Source of the DNA: JADFUS01 sp964600025
Lineage (GTDB): Bacteria; Bacteroidota; Bacteroidia; Bacteroidales; Rikenellaceae
DNA: 64,000 nucleotides
Direction of reading: 5' to 3'
Assembly (NCBI GenBank): GCA_964600025.1
Contig: CAZRHJ010000001.1
Span: forward strand, 98,319-162,318
The notes beneath the pieces were generated by a model. That model did not search any database. It was not told the DNA's origin and worked only from the letters and a program-made list of their open reading frames with translations. A program made the position numbers and the translations under genes. Below, in pieces: positions 37,292 through 46,202 of this stretch. Positions within the stretch are counted from its first letter, which is position 1. Every line of letters begins with the position of its first letter.

Positions 37292-37857
37292 TGAAAAGAG
37301 CACTATTTATAATTGTAGCGTTGATGGCTCTATGTATTACAAATGCACACGCTCAACGCTACCTACCCAAGATGCGAGGCATAGAGCTTCGAGGAGGATT
37401 GATAGATGGCTTTAGCAATGCCAATAATTTCTATGGCGGTATCGCTATCTCTACCTATACTAAAGGACAGGATAGATGGGTGTTTGGAGTTGAGTATTTG
37501 CAAAAGGAGTATGAGTACAAAGCTATTCAGATACCCAAAAGCCAATTCACTGCCGAGGGAGGTTACTACTATATGTTCCTGTCCGACCCCTCAAAGACGC
37601 TCTTTTTATCTATCGGTGGCTCTGCCTTGCTAGGTTACGAAACAAGCAATTGGGGAGAAAAGCTACTCTACGATGGTGCAACACTCCGAAACAAAGATGC
37701 CTTTATCTATGGGGGAGCGATAACCCTTGAGGTAGAAACCTATCTGTCCGACCGAGTCGTATTGCTGCTCAATGTACGAGAAAGGGTGCTTTTTGGGAGC
37801 TCAATAGGAAATTTCCATACTCAGATAGGTTTGGGACTTAAATTTATAATCAACTAA
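37291..37857 (+). CDS. traO: Conjugative transposon protein TraO
   Basis: The 188-residue protein has a signal peptide (LFIIVALMALCITNAHAQ) and a beta-rich body (MRGIELRGGLIDGFSNAN...GGSALLGYE...VVLLLNVRERVLFGS), consistent with a small outer-membrane beta-barrel. TraO is conserved in this place in CTnDOT-type operons. In CTnDOT traP follows, but here a fimbria-like cluster follows instead. Confidence 0.88.
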   Translation: MKRALFIIVALMALCITNAHAQRYLPKMRGIELRGGLIDGFSNANNFYGGIAISTYTKGQDRWVFGVEYLQKEYEYKAIQIPKSQFTAEGGYYYMFLSDPSKTLFLSIGGSALLGYETSNWGEKLLYDGATLRNKDAFIYGGAITLEVETYLSDRVVLLLNVRERVLFGSSIGNFHTQIGLGLKFIIN

Positions 37858-37862
37858 AATTC

Positions 37863-37890
37863 GGGGAGTAATCCCCACCACTAAAATCCA
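37863..37890 (+). promoter_or_regulatory. Hairpin plus ACCACTAAAATCC box before the fimbria-like cluster
   Basis: GGGGagtaatCCCC runs directly into ACCACTAAAATCCA, as in the leaders at 7108 and 29162. It lies between traO and the lipoprotein gene at 37935. Confidence 0.5.
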
Positions 37891-37934
37891 TTTAATAACG
37901 CTACCAAAGAGGTAGCACAAAACAATTTTCATTT

Positions 37935-38954
37935 ATGAAACAGCTTTTTTTAGCAGCAATAGCTGCAGTAGCATTTTTCTCATCTTGCGAAAAGGGAGAT
38001 GAAATTTTTGACGGTATCGAAACACCAGTCGAGGCGAGTGTAGTGAATCTATCCTTTACCGACCACGACCCCACAACCAAGGCTTTCTTTAGTAGTTCGG
38101 CAGCGGCTGAGGTGTGGGAGAAACAGCTAACAAACGTAACAATCTTTGCCTTTGAGGAGAATGGCGACTTTGTTCTACGACGAGAGTTTGACGCAGAAGA
38201 GATCGCAGCAAAGAGATCATCATTTGCACTGCCAGGTATCTCTGCTGGCGATGTGTGTAGGTTCTATGTTGTAGCAAATATCGATATTGATATGGGTGTA
38301 ATCTCAGAGAGTGCACTATTGAGTGCCATTGAGGGGAGTGCCGTACTCTACAACGACTCATTCACAGAGGTGACAAAAAGAGCAAAGCGAACCGATGGAT
38401 TTGTGATGTCGGGCAAAAAGAGTATCACCATTGTTAATGGTACAACAAATATCACAACCACAATCAAGCGCACCGTTGCAAAGATCGCTCTCCAGATAAG
38501 CAAGAGTGATGAGTTTGATGAGTTGTATAGTGGCGATGTATTTGTCAACAATGTGACTATCAGCAGAGCGGCATCGCAATCAAGAGTTATTGCTCCATCA
38601 ACTCCAGCGACAGGGGCAATGAACTTTTCGCACAACCAGACTTCAAACGTTTCTGGTAGATATTTCCAAAACCTATTCTACATCTTTGAGAATGGCCCAA
38701 TCAGCGATAGAGTGCTACTAACGATCAATGCAATCTACGATAGAGATGGAAATTTCGCTACCACTACGGATCAAGCTCCAATGACCTATACGCTATCTCT
38801 AAATGGTAGTGACGGCAGTGGCTCTATTCTTAGAAACGGTTACTATCGTGTAGCAGTGTCGCTAAATGGAGTGACGGGCGCAGATGCAACTATGAGTATC
38901 ACAGTTGCAGATTGGGAGAGTCCAAAAACTCAAGATGTGGAACTTGGTAAATAA
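37935..38954 (+). CDS. Fimbrillin-like lipoprotein (FimA/Mfa family)
   Basis: The 339-residue protein has a lipoprotein signal peptide (AAIAAVAFFSSC, Cys near 19) and the beta-rich pattern of Bacteroidales fimbrillins: NVTIFAFEENGDFV early, then TTTIKRTVAKIALQISKS, and the final strand TMSITVADWESP. Fimbrillins are exported as lipoproteins and polymerise after proteolytic processing. Placed inside the tra operon, this one could make a surface fibre that aids donor-recipient contact; that is inference. Confidence 0.78.
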   Translation: MKQLFLAAIAAVAFFSSCEKGDEIFDGIETPVEASVVNLSFTDHDPTTKAFFSSSAAAEVWEKQLTNVTIFAFEENGDFVLRREFDAEEIAAKRSSFALPGISAGDVCRFYVVANIDIDMGVISESALLSAIEGSAVLYNDSFTEVTKRAKRTDGFVMSGKKSITIVNGTTNITTTIKRTVAKIALQISKSDEFDELYSGDVFVNNVTISRAASQSRVIAPSTPATGAMNFSHNQTSNVSGRYFQNLFYIFENGPISDRVLLTINAIYDRDGNFATTTDQAPMTYTLSLNGSDGSGSILRNGYYRVAVSLNGVTGADATMSITVADWESPKTQDVELGK

Positions 38955-39006
38955 TATTCTTCAAACCATAGTGGAGTGTAAAAGCTCCACTATAAAAACT
39001 ATAATC

Positions 39007-40317
39007 ATGCAAATAATAATGATAAGCATAATGGCACTATGCGCCCTTTGTAGCTGCTCTAAAGAGCTAGAGGTGGATGATCCAATCTTGCCAGATATTG
39101 AGATCGAGGAGTCATTAGTGCAGTTTAGGTGCAGTGCACCTACGGCACCAACAAAATCTATTAGCGATGCCGAGTCGTCGACTGTTGGCAATCTTAATCT
39201 CTTCTACTACAATGAGAGGTTAGGCATCTTCAAACACGAATACTTTAGCGATCCTAGCGATGTAGAGATAATGCTAATGAACAGCAGTTGGGATCTCTAC
39301 TTCATTGCAAATGTCGGTAGAAACCTAAATGGGCTGACACTACCACAGGTGAAGGATTATAGTGCAACAATGTCGCAAGAGGATGATCTAAAAGAGGGTG
39401 GTGGAGTTGTAATGAGCTGCCATAGGCGAGTAAATATCACCTCTAACTGTTCGATTAATATCTCGCTAGAGCGGATTGTCTCAAGGGTTAATGTCTCTGT
39501 AACTCTAGCAGAATCGGTTCAGGGAGTTATAGATGTGACAGATATTAAGATATACAACATCCCAAATAGCTGCTCGATCTTTGATCCAAACTCCCCGACA
39601 GAGACAACCGTCAACTACTCAAAGCCAAGTAGTAGCAGTGGAGGAAGTTTTTCGTTTTATATGTTCGAGAACCTGCAAGGAGAGAATAACGCAATTACTC
39701 GCCCCGAAGATAAGATCGCCTCTAACGCTCCCACAAATGCAACCTACATTATAATATCAGCCAAAAGCGCAATGGCAGATATCAAGTACTGCATCTATCT
39801 AGGTGAGAATACGATAAACAACTTCGATATTCATAGAAATAGAGATTACAATGTTGATATAGTGATTAATGGTTCAAACACTGAGGATCTACGTGTTACG
39901 CTAGAGTCATACGAGCTTATGGTTGAGTTTAGTAAATCACTCCCCGAAAGTATTGGTTGGCAGGAGGTCACCTTTTCGGTGTTCAAGCTCTTGTCTGCCA
40001 CCTCTGACGATGTCACTGTTAGCTTTAACAATATTGAGGGAGGGAGATTCACGGTATCGCTATGGAATAACGACACTTGGGTAGATCCCGACAATGAGCA
40101 CCGTCCCGACTACTCGCACAACGAGAAGATTGTAGAGTTTACTACAACAGACTACACAGATATAGTAGCAGGGAAGATCAAACCAGGAACAAATTATAGG
40201 CTCTATATATCCAACTATCGTGCAAAAGATGCAACCCTGAGAATGGATATGGTTTTCAATGATGGCTTACCAAACGAGAATACGATCCCTATCGACATTG
40301 CCTACGGGTATCAATAA
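39007..40317 (+). CDS. Fimbria-associated lipoprotein (DUF4906 / Mfa2-like)
   Basis: The ATG at 39007 is chosen because it gives a proper lipoprotein signal (SIMALCALCSC); the upstream extension to 38905 overlaps the previous gene. The product of about 436 residues has NLNLFYYNERLGIFK and LYFIANVGRNLNGLTLPQVK in its first part and DFDIHRNRDYNVDIVINGS-like text late, as in fimbrial minor or anchoring subunits. It lies 52 bases after the fimbrillin gene. Confidence 0.7.
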   Translation: MQIIMISIMALCALCSCSKELEVDDPILPDIEIEESLVQFRCSAPTAPTKSISDAESSTVGNLNLFYYNERLGIFKHEYFSDPSDVEIMLMNSSWDLYFIANVGRNLNGLTLPQVKDYSATMSQEDDLKEGGGVVMSCHRRVNITSNCSINISLERIVSRVNVSVTLAESVQGVIDVTDIKIYNIPNSCSIFDPNSPTETTVNYSKPSSSSGGSFSFYMFENLQGENNAITRPEDKIASNAPTNATYIIISAKSAMADIKYCIYLGENTINNFDIHRNRDYNVDIVINGSNTEDLRVTLESYELMVEFSKSLPESIGWQEVTFSVFKLLSATSDDVTVSFNNIEGGRFTVSLWNNDTWVDPDNEHRPDYSHNEKIVEFTTTDYTDIVAGKIKPGTNYRLYISNYRAKDATLRMDMVFNDGLPNENTIPIDIAYGYQ

Positions 40318-40332
40318 TAAAAACACAAATGT

Positions 40333-40845
40333 ATGAATAAAATATCATTACTACTCTTGGTGTTCTTCTGTGCAACAACTGCCGTCTCAGCACAAAACAA
40401 GGCTATCAGAGTAAACACCTTATCGTTAGCCACAGCAACGCTGAATGCAGGGGTTGATATAGGAGTAAGCCAGAAGTGGTCAGTAGATGGCACTATTATG
40501 TGGAATCCTGTGCTAAACAACTCCTCGGCGATATCCATTGGAGCAAAGCGGTGGAGGTTCGAACCAAATGTGGGGTGGTTCTGGGGAGTTCACTCCACTG
40601 GAGCTAGATACAATATGAACAGACGAGAGGGCTACTCAGTTGGCATTGGCTCTTCGGTTGGTTATAGTTGGATTCTATCCAAGCGGTGGAGTCTATCGCT
40701 AGAGGGAGGCATAGGGTTCTTTTATATGAAAGACCGACAGCTTGTGCCCGAAATGTCTACCACCGAAGATATAGTATATCGCCACCGCAAACAAGTTGTA
40801 GTTGCTCCATCCCGTCTGGAGGTTGGATTCTCTTATCTCTTTTAG
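40333..40845 (+). CDS. DUF3575 family protein of fimbrial clusters
   Basis: The 170-residue protein has a signal peptide (LLLLVFFCATTAVSAQ), then KAIRVNTLSLATATLNAGVDI and WRFEPNVGWFWGVHSTGARYN, and ends in a C-terminal aromatic residue after LEVGFSYLF. This is the DUF3575 pattern, a small outer-membrane beta protein usually encoded with fimbrillins. It is 3 bases upstream of the next lipoprotein gene. Confidence 0.8.
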   Translation: MNKISLLLLVFFCATTAVSAQNKAIRVNTLSLATATLNAGVDIGVSQKWSVDGTIMWNPVLNNSSAISIGAKRWRFEPNVGWFWGVHSTGARYNMNRREGYSVGIGSSVGYSWILSKRWSLSLEGGIGFFYMKDRQLVPEMSTTEDIVYRHRKQVVVAPSRLEVGFSYLF

Positions 40846-40848
40846 AAT

Positions 40849-42483
40849 ATGCAAAATATAATATTAATCTGTATGGCTATGTTTTTATGTAGCTGTGCTG
40901 TCACCTCACGATTAGATAGTAGGCAGACTGGGGCGGATGTGAAGTTTATCCCACGAGAGATTGTCACACAGACCAAAGAGAGAGTCAAACCTTATCTTGA
41001 GATCAAGAAGGATAGTTCAACCTACTACTTAGTTCCTGCAACCACTGACGAGAATGGTGAGCAGATGATGTTGTTGGATGTTGGAGAGGTCGTGATCGTT
41101 GCAAAATCAAGAAGCCTACCAGAGCGAAGAGGTAAGGTAGGAATCGACTTTATGATAACCCTTCCCAAGGATCTGCAAGGGAGTTGCCAATCAGTTGTCA
41201 TCACCCCTTATCTACACAAGGGGAGTACAACAGAGCCACTACAAGAGCTATCTATTCGTGGTGGACTATTCTCCAAGGTGCAGGGGCGCAACTATTGGCA
41301 GTTTGAGCACTACGTAAAAAAGTACAAGCCAAACGCAACAGAGCAACAGCGAGCCTTTGAGCGATTTGTGAAGTATCCCTACCCAGAGGGAGTGCGACTA
41401 GATTCGATAGTTGAGAGCAACTCTGCAATCACCTACTACTACAACCAAGAGGTTTCAACCGAGGGCGAGGGGCGAAAGCTACTTATCACTCTGGATGGCA
41501 GAGTGAATGGTTTAGATGGTAGTTACTACCAACTTCCACCAAGCGACACTCTACAATACAACATCTCGTCGATGCTCAACTTCCTAGACAAAACACCGAG
41601 ATACATCAAGAGGATAATCGAGAAGTATGCAGTGGTAAACGACAGGAACTATCTCACCTTTGCAGTAGCAAATAGCACTATCGTAGATACACTGGGCAAC
41701 AACAAGCAGCAGCTAGAGCGAATAGAAAGCCTGATGGATAGTCTTGTGAACCAATACGAGTTCCACATTGACTCTATCATCCTCACCTCTTCATCTTCGC
41801 CAGAGGGTAGCTACTCGCTCAACAGTGCACTATCCAAATCGAGAGCACTATCGCTCAAAGAGAGGCTAGTTGAGAGGTTTGGTAGCGATGTCGATACCCT
41901 TATCACTGTTCGTTCGGTAGCAGAGGATTGGCAGGAGTTGAGTCGCCTATTGCAACGTTCTCAGATCAACAACAGAGATCGGATCTTGAAGATCATCGAC
42001 TCAGTAGAAGATCCTGACAGCAGAGAACTAGCAATAGCGATGAAATATCCAGACGAGTACAAGCGTATGAGAGAGGAGTTGTTCCCAATGTTGCGTTCAG
42101 TGAGTTTCAAGTATGATTTGAGACGTGTTGGAATGTTAAAGGACACTATCCACACCACCGAATTGGACACTACATACCTCAAAGGTATGGAACTACTAGA
42201 AAAACGTAGGTATAGCGATGCTTTGATGATACTTAATGGGTATGAGGATCATAACTCGGCAGTTGCTCTTATGTCACTAGGTTACGACGAAAAAGCATAC
42301 GAAATCTTCTGCGATCTACCTCAGAACTATATGACCTACTATCTGCGAGCGGTTCTTTGCTCTCGATTAGGTTATATCAAGGAGGGACGAAAGCATTTCT
42401 TGGAATCTTGCAACCTTAATTCAAGGATGGAGTATAGAGGTAAACTAGACCCCGAAATAAATAACCTTTTAAAAGATGATTAA
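40849..42483 (+). CDS. Large lipoprotein with OmpA-like C-terminal region (fimbrial cluster)
   Basis: The 544-residue protein has a short lipoprotein signal (LICMAMFLCSC). A middle OmpA-like segment DSIILTSSSSPEGSYSLNSALSKSRALSLKERL probably contacts peptidoglycan. A C-terminal helical part resembles tetratricopeptide repeats (TTYLKGMELLEKRRYSDALMIL). It resembles the DUF3868-type proteins that accompany DUF3575 in Bacteroidales fimbrial operons. It abuts the next gene with no gap. Confidence 0.68.
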   Translation: MQNIILICMAMFLCSCAVTSRLDSRQTGADVKFIPREIVTQTKERVKPYLEIKKDSSTYYLVPATTDENGEQMMLLDVGEVVIVAKSRSLPERRGKVGIDFMITLPKDLQGSCQSVVITPYLHKGSTTEPLQELSIRGGLFSKVQGRNYWQFEHYVKKYKPNATEQQRAFERFVKYPYPEGVRLDSIVESNSAITYYYNQEVSTEGEGRKLLITLDGRVNGLDGSYYQLPPSDTLQYNISSMLNFLDKTPRYIKRIIEKYAVVNDRNYLTFAVANSTIVDTLGNNKQQLERIESLMDSLVNQYEFHIDSIILTSSSSPEGSYSLNSALSKSRALSLKERLVERFGSDVDTLITVRSVAEDWQELSRLLQRSQINNRDRILKIIDSVEDPDSRELAIAMKYPDEYKRMREELFPMLRSVSFKYDLRRVGMLKDTIHTTELDTTYLKGMELLEKRRYSDALMILNGYEDHNSAVALMSLGYDEKAYEIFCDLPQNYMTYYLRAVLCSRLGYIKEGRKHFLESCNLNSRMEYRGKLDPEINNLLKDD

Positions 42484-42741
42484 ATGAGAAAATTATTGAT
42501 ATTAGTTCTTGCTACACTTGTTATGTCAAGCTGTGCCAAATTATATGATGAGAGTTATGATGAAAACATAGAACGACCACAACTCGATTTTGAGATACCA
42601 ATATACCCTCCGTGGGATACCATACCACAGATAGATAACGATATTGATCTAGAATTTAAGGGGAGTTCCAAAAATTCCCCCGAAATAAAAACCATAAAAA
42701 ATAGAGCAATTGTTAGAACTCCCTTAAAAAACAGAAAATGA
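42484..42741 (+). CDS. Small lipoprotein, 85 aa
   Basis: A lipoprotein signal (LLILVLATLVMSSC) precedes a short acidic and Pro-rich region (FEIPIYPPWDTIPQ). I do not recognise a family. It starts directly at the stop of the large lipoprotein and overlaps traQ by 4 bases (ATGA), so it is part of the same transcript. Confidence 0.65.
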   Translation: MRKLLILVLATLVMSSCAKLYDESYDENIERPQLDFEIPIYPPWDTIPQIDNDIDLEFKGSSKNSPEIKTIKNRAIVRTPLKNRK

Positions 42742-43181
42742 AACAGATAAAAATACTATTTGCAGCCTTGATGGTCTGCATAGCAGCTACAACGCTCACC
42801 TCGTGTAACGACAAAATCGAGGTGCAGCAGATTTACGATTTCACTCTTGAAACGATGCCTGTACAAAGTGATATTCAAGAGGGTGAAACAGCCGAGATCC
42901 GTTGCCGACTTCATAAGAACGGCTACTATGACGATGCTCAATTTACTATCCGCTACTTTCAACCCGATGGTGAGGGCGAGTTGCGATCAGATGATGGCTT
43001 ATTATTTAAGCCAAACGACCGCTATATCCTCGATAGAGATGTATTCCGCCTATACTACACCTCACGCTCTACCGATCAACAGACGATAGATATTTACATC
43101 GAGGATAACTTCGGTCTAATCCAAAAGAGTAGTTTCAGTTTTACAAACGAGAATGTCGATGAAGAAGATGGAGTTGAATAA
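42738..43181 (+). CDS. traQ: Conjugative transposon protein TraQ (DUF3872)
   Basis: The 147-residue lipoprotein (signal ALMVCIAATTLTSC) has the DUF3872 text IEVQQIYDFTLETMPVQSDIQEGETAEIRCRLHKNGYY, an immunoglobulin-like beta fold. TraQ is the last structural tra gene in CTnDOT-type operons. A second family member is encoded at 49199. The start of the DNA methylase gene overlaps its 3' end. Confidence 0.85.
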   Translation: MKQIKILFAALMVCIAATTLTSCNDKIEVQQIYDFTLETMPVQSDIQEGETAEIRCRLHKNGYYDDAQFTIRYFQPDGEGELRSDDGLLFKPNDRYILDRDVFRLYYTSRSTDQQTIDIYIEDNFGLIQKSSFSFTNENVDEEDGVE

Positions 43182-44004
43182 AATTCATAACATAGATGCG
43201 TTGTCGGGCTTACGAGCTTTGCCCGACAACTCGGTGGACTGCATCGTTACTTCACCACCTTACTATCAAATGCGAGATTATGGTATAGCCGATGTTGCGT
43301 GGGGCGATGGTTGGAACGGACAGTTAGGACAAGAACCAACACGAGAGCTATTTGTTGCTCACCTTATCGAGATATTTGATGAGTGTAGACGAGTACTAAA
43401 AGACAGCGGTACACTTTGGGTAAACCTTGCCGATAGCTATAAAAACAAGAGCCTTTGCAATATCCCCAATTACTTTGCCGATGAGATGATAAAAAGTGGA
43501 TGGTATCTTCGTAATGAGATAATTTGGCATAAGCCAAGTTGTTTGCCCTCTGGAGCTACTGATCGCTTTACAAACAACTATGAGAAGCTCTATTTTTTCA
43601 CAAAAAGCAAGAAGTATAATTTTAATCAACAGTTTGAACCTTATGCAGAATCCACCATCAAGCGTTACAACTACCCAATGACCGGCAATGGTAAAAATGG
43701 AGTCTATAAAGAGATCAGCGGTGCACCTTGCGATAAGATGATGCGTCACAATCCCAACGGACGCAATATGCGTACAGTATGGAAGATACCATTTGAGGGT
43801 AGCAAAGAGGGGCACTTCGCAATGTTCCCCTCCAAACTTGTCGAAACACCAATATTGGCAGGCTCTCCAGAGGGTGGCAAAGTTCTCGACCCCTTTATGG
43901 GCGGTGGCACAACAGCCATAGTCGCCAAACGCACAGGGCGTAACTTCATCGGCTTTGAGCTAAATCCTGAGTATGTTGATATTGCTCTTAGGAGAGTTGG
44001 GTAA
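43153..44004 (+). CDS. Site-specific DNA methyltransferase (beta class, TSPPY)
   Basis: The 283-residue protein has the catalytic motif TSPPYYQM (about residue 32) before the SAM-binding motif DPFMGGGTT near the C-terminus, the motif order of beta-class N4-cytosine or N6-adenine methylases. WVNLADSY and NEIIWHKPSCLP are also typical. ATGs at 43153, 43159 and 43168 are all possible; all overlap traQ. No restriction enzyme is paired with it. It may protect ICE DNA on entry to new hosts, or act with the ATPase downstream. Confidence 0.85.
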   Translation: MSMKKMELNKIHNIDALSGLRALPDNSVDCIVTSPPYYQMRDYGIADVAWGDGWNGQLGQEPTRELFVAHLIEIFDECRRVLKDSGTLWVNLADSYKNKSLCNIPNYFADEMIKSGWYLRNEIIWHKPSCLPSGATDRFTNNYEKLYFFTKSKKYNFNQQFEPYAESTIKRYNYPMTGNGKNGVYKEISGAPCDKMMRHNPNGRNMRTVWKIPFEGSKEGHFAMFPSKLVETPILAGSPEGGKVLDPFMGGGTTAIVAKRTGRNFIGFELNPEYVDIALRRVG

Positions 44005-44013
44005 TAGTCAGTT

Positions 44014-44052
44014 ACAGCGAATTACACAGTTGTGCAGTTCGCTGTTTTTTTG
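44014..44052 (+). terminator. Rho-independent terminator of the tra operon
   Basis: ACAGCGAA (44014-44021) and TTCGCTGT (44038-44045) pair and are followed by seven Ts. It closes the long operon after the methylase gene. Confidence 0.75.
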
Positions 44053-44077
44053 TACTTTTACAAAAAAAACTAAACGT

Positions 44078-45808
44078 ATGATTAAAACACTACATATTAA
44101 AAATGTAAAAGGGATTCAAGATAAAATCTTTGAATTGAATATTATCCCAAATAAGCCGAGTATTCTTGTAGCCCCAAATGGATTCGGCAAGAGTTCGTTG
44201 GCTGCTGCGTTCAAATCAATGAATAGTAACCGTATTCTTTTACGAGAAGATGATTATTACGAAAACAGAGATAGCAATCAACCACAAATAATGCTTAAAT
44301 ACAATAATGCAAGTAATATAGATGTTAACTTGGTTGCAACAAATGAAGAAAATACAATCAGTGATATATTTGACTGTTATGTGATTAATAATCAAGTTAA
44401 GCCTAAAGGAGTTGGTTCTAGATTTGGTCGTGCAAGTGCTAGACTTGAAATTGAAGATATTGTTTTAGTCGATAGAATACCTAATAACATTAGGTTTGAT
44501 TATAGTTGTTCTAATTATCGCACTAGATTCGGATCTTGTGGAAAGATTCTACCCAATGCGAACTGGGTATTTGAAAACCTAGTGCTCATAGAAAGATTAT
44601 CACTGAATTATCTATCGTTAGAACGTGCAAATGGGGAAAGGGTAAAACAAAAAATCACTTCTGTCATAAATGACATAAATGCTCAAAGTGGAAGTGCTGA
44701 GATATTGATAAATTGGAGCAGTGATAATAAGATTGAAGATTTTCGAAATATTAAACACTTGAATGATATAGCTAATATCATTCATAATATTGACTATGAG
44801 AACAAATCAGAAGTAACCTCATATCTGTTGGCGCTACAAATTGTTTGGCTCTACAACGACAATAAAAACCAATTTAAAGATGCTTGTAAATATAAAAAAT
44901 ACTTGCTTGAGAAACATACATTCAATGAGATGCTGTCTACATTTAACAGCACTTGGAAAAATATTCGTACTACAGAATCTAATCGTCAGTTAGCAGTAAA
45001 ATTCCCAGAAGCTATTCATATATCTAACGGACAAAGAGATATTCTTACATTTATCTCAATGTTGTTTAAAGCACACAAAGAACTAAATAAGGATTCAAAC
45101 ATATTAATTATAGATGAAGTTTTTGATTACTTAGATGATGCTAATCTAATTGCAGCTCAATATTACATTTCCAATATGATAACTATGTATAAGCGCAAAG
45201 GTAAAAGACTATACCCTTTAATATTAACTCACCTTAATCCTTTCTACTTTAAAAACTATACTTTCAAGGATCAAAAAGTATATCATCTAAATAAATCAAA
45301 CATTTTACCAGATAATAATTTGGTAAAATTACTAAAACACAGAGAGAATAGTGATATTGAAGACGATGTTTCTAAATTTCTACTTCATTATAATCCTGCC
45401 CATATTAATAAGAGAAATGAATTTAGAGCGTTAGGCATAAAAGAGTTATGGGGAGAGTCTGATAATTTTTATCAATTTCTTTTTCAGGAATCTGATAATT
45501 ACTTAAATGACCGTTCGTTTTGTCCTTTAGCTGTATGTGGTGCTGTCCGAGTTAAAATAGAGGAGATTGCATATAACAAACTCACAAGCGAAGAAGCAAA
45601 AATGACATTTATTCAGACCTATAAAACTAGGGACAAACTTGAAAAGGCAGAAGAATTAGGATTTGATAGTCCAGAATCACATTACTTATTAGGAATCATT
45701 TATAATGAAGGAATGCATTGGAAAAACAATGTCGATATTATTTCTCCTATTGCTGCAAAATTAGAGAATAATACCATAAAAAAACTTATTCGAGATATTT
45801 TTGAATAG
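44078..45808 (+). CDS. AAA family ATPase (ABC/SMC-like), unknown function
   Basis: The 576-residue protein begins MIKTLHIKNVKGIQDKIFELN with the P-loop APNGFGKSSLAAAF (about 31-44), and has Walker B ILIIDEVFDYLDD (about 342). These are features of RecF/SMC-type ATPases such as OLD or AbiL-like defence proteins. I chose ATG 44078 because the frame upstream runs through the terminator at 44014. No nuclease gene is adjacent. It is a single gene between terminators at 44014 and 45840, so it may act alone. The C-terminal 150 residues are unrecognised. Confidence 0.72.
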   Translation: MIKTLHIKNVKGIQDKIFELNIIPNKPSILVAPNGFGKSSLAAAFKSMNSNRILLREDDYYENRDSNQPQIMLKYNNASNIDVNLVATNEENTISDIFDCYVINNQVKPKGVGSRFGRASARLEIEDIVLVDRIPNNIRFDYSCSNYRTRFGSCGKILPNANWVFENLVLIERLSLNYLSLERANGERVKQKITSVINDINAQSGSAEILINWSSDNKIEDFRNIKHLNDIANIIHNIDYENKSEVTSYLLALQIVWLYNDNKNQFKDACKYKKYLLEKHTFNEMLSTFNSTWKNIRTTESNRQLAVKFPEAIHISNGQRDILTFISMLFKAHKELNKDSNILIIDEVFDYLDDANLIAAQYYISNMITMYKRKGKRLYPLILTHLNPFYFKNYTFKDQKVYHLNKSNILPDNNLVKLLKHRENSDIEDDVSKFLLHYNPAHINKRNEFRALGIKELWGESDNFYQFLFQESDNYLNDRSFCPLAVCGAVRVKIEEIAYNKLTSEEAKMTFIQTYKTRDKLEKAEELGFDSPESHYLLGIIYNEGMHWKNNVDIISPIAAKLENNTIKKLIRDIFE

Positions 45809-45839
45809 CAAGTGTAATTATATTTACACCTCTTAAATA

Positions 45840-45882
45840 AATCGGATAATCAGTGTGCAAATTACTGGTTATCCGATTTTTA
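45840..45882. terminator. Bidirectional terminator between AAA ATPase and ParA module
   Basis: AATCGGATAA / TTATCCGATT is a perfect 10-bp stem extended inside by CAGT / ACTG, followed by TTTT. It separates convergent transcripts. Confidence 0.82.
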
Positions 45883-45917
45883 ATAAAATAATATTAGTGG
45901 GAATATTAGCTAAAACA

Positions 45918-46202
45918 TTACATCTTAGAGAGGTAATGCTCACAAATTTTGGCTATTACCTTACTCTTGCTAATCCTATCCTTACTCCGTTTTTGTAGCT
46001 CTTTTTGCACCTTTTCAATCTTCTTGAATAGCTCACCATTGAGCGTTACAGTTACATTGATATTGGTGGCATTTTTCTCGATGGATAGCTCCCTTATTAC
46101 ATCTGCCTTTGATGTAGGAACACTTCGATTTTGAGGTAATTCAAAATCGAAGTCGCTATCATCACTGTCTCGCAGGTTGCTGAAAAAATCATCTTTACTC
46201 AT
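45918..46202 (-). CDS. Small DNA-binding partner of ParA (RHH-like)
   Basis: The 94-residue protein has an acidic N-terminus and a C-terminal ribbon-helix-helix-like segment INVTVTLNGELFKKIEKVQKELQKRSKDRISKSKVIAKICEHYL. It overlaps the ParA gene by 8 bases. A small RHH protein after ParA is the usual centromere-binding partner of type Ib segregation loci. AATATTAG-type repeats lie on both sides of the pair. Confidence 0.68.
   Translation of the reverse strand: MSKDDFFSNLRDSDDSDFDFELPQNRSVPTSKADVIRELSIEKNATNINVTVTLNGELFKKIEKVQKELQKRSKDRISKSKVIAKICEHYLSKM

Noticed and set aside
43973..44077. Extended N-terminus of the AAA ATPase
   Set aside because: The extension would read through the methylase end and a terminator; the conserved start of the ATPase domain follows ATG 44078.
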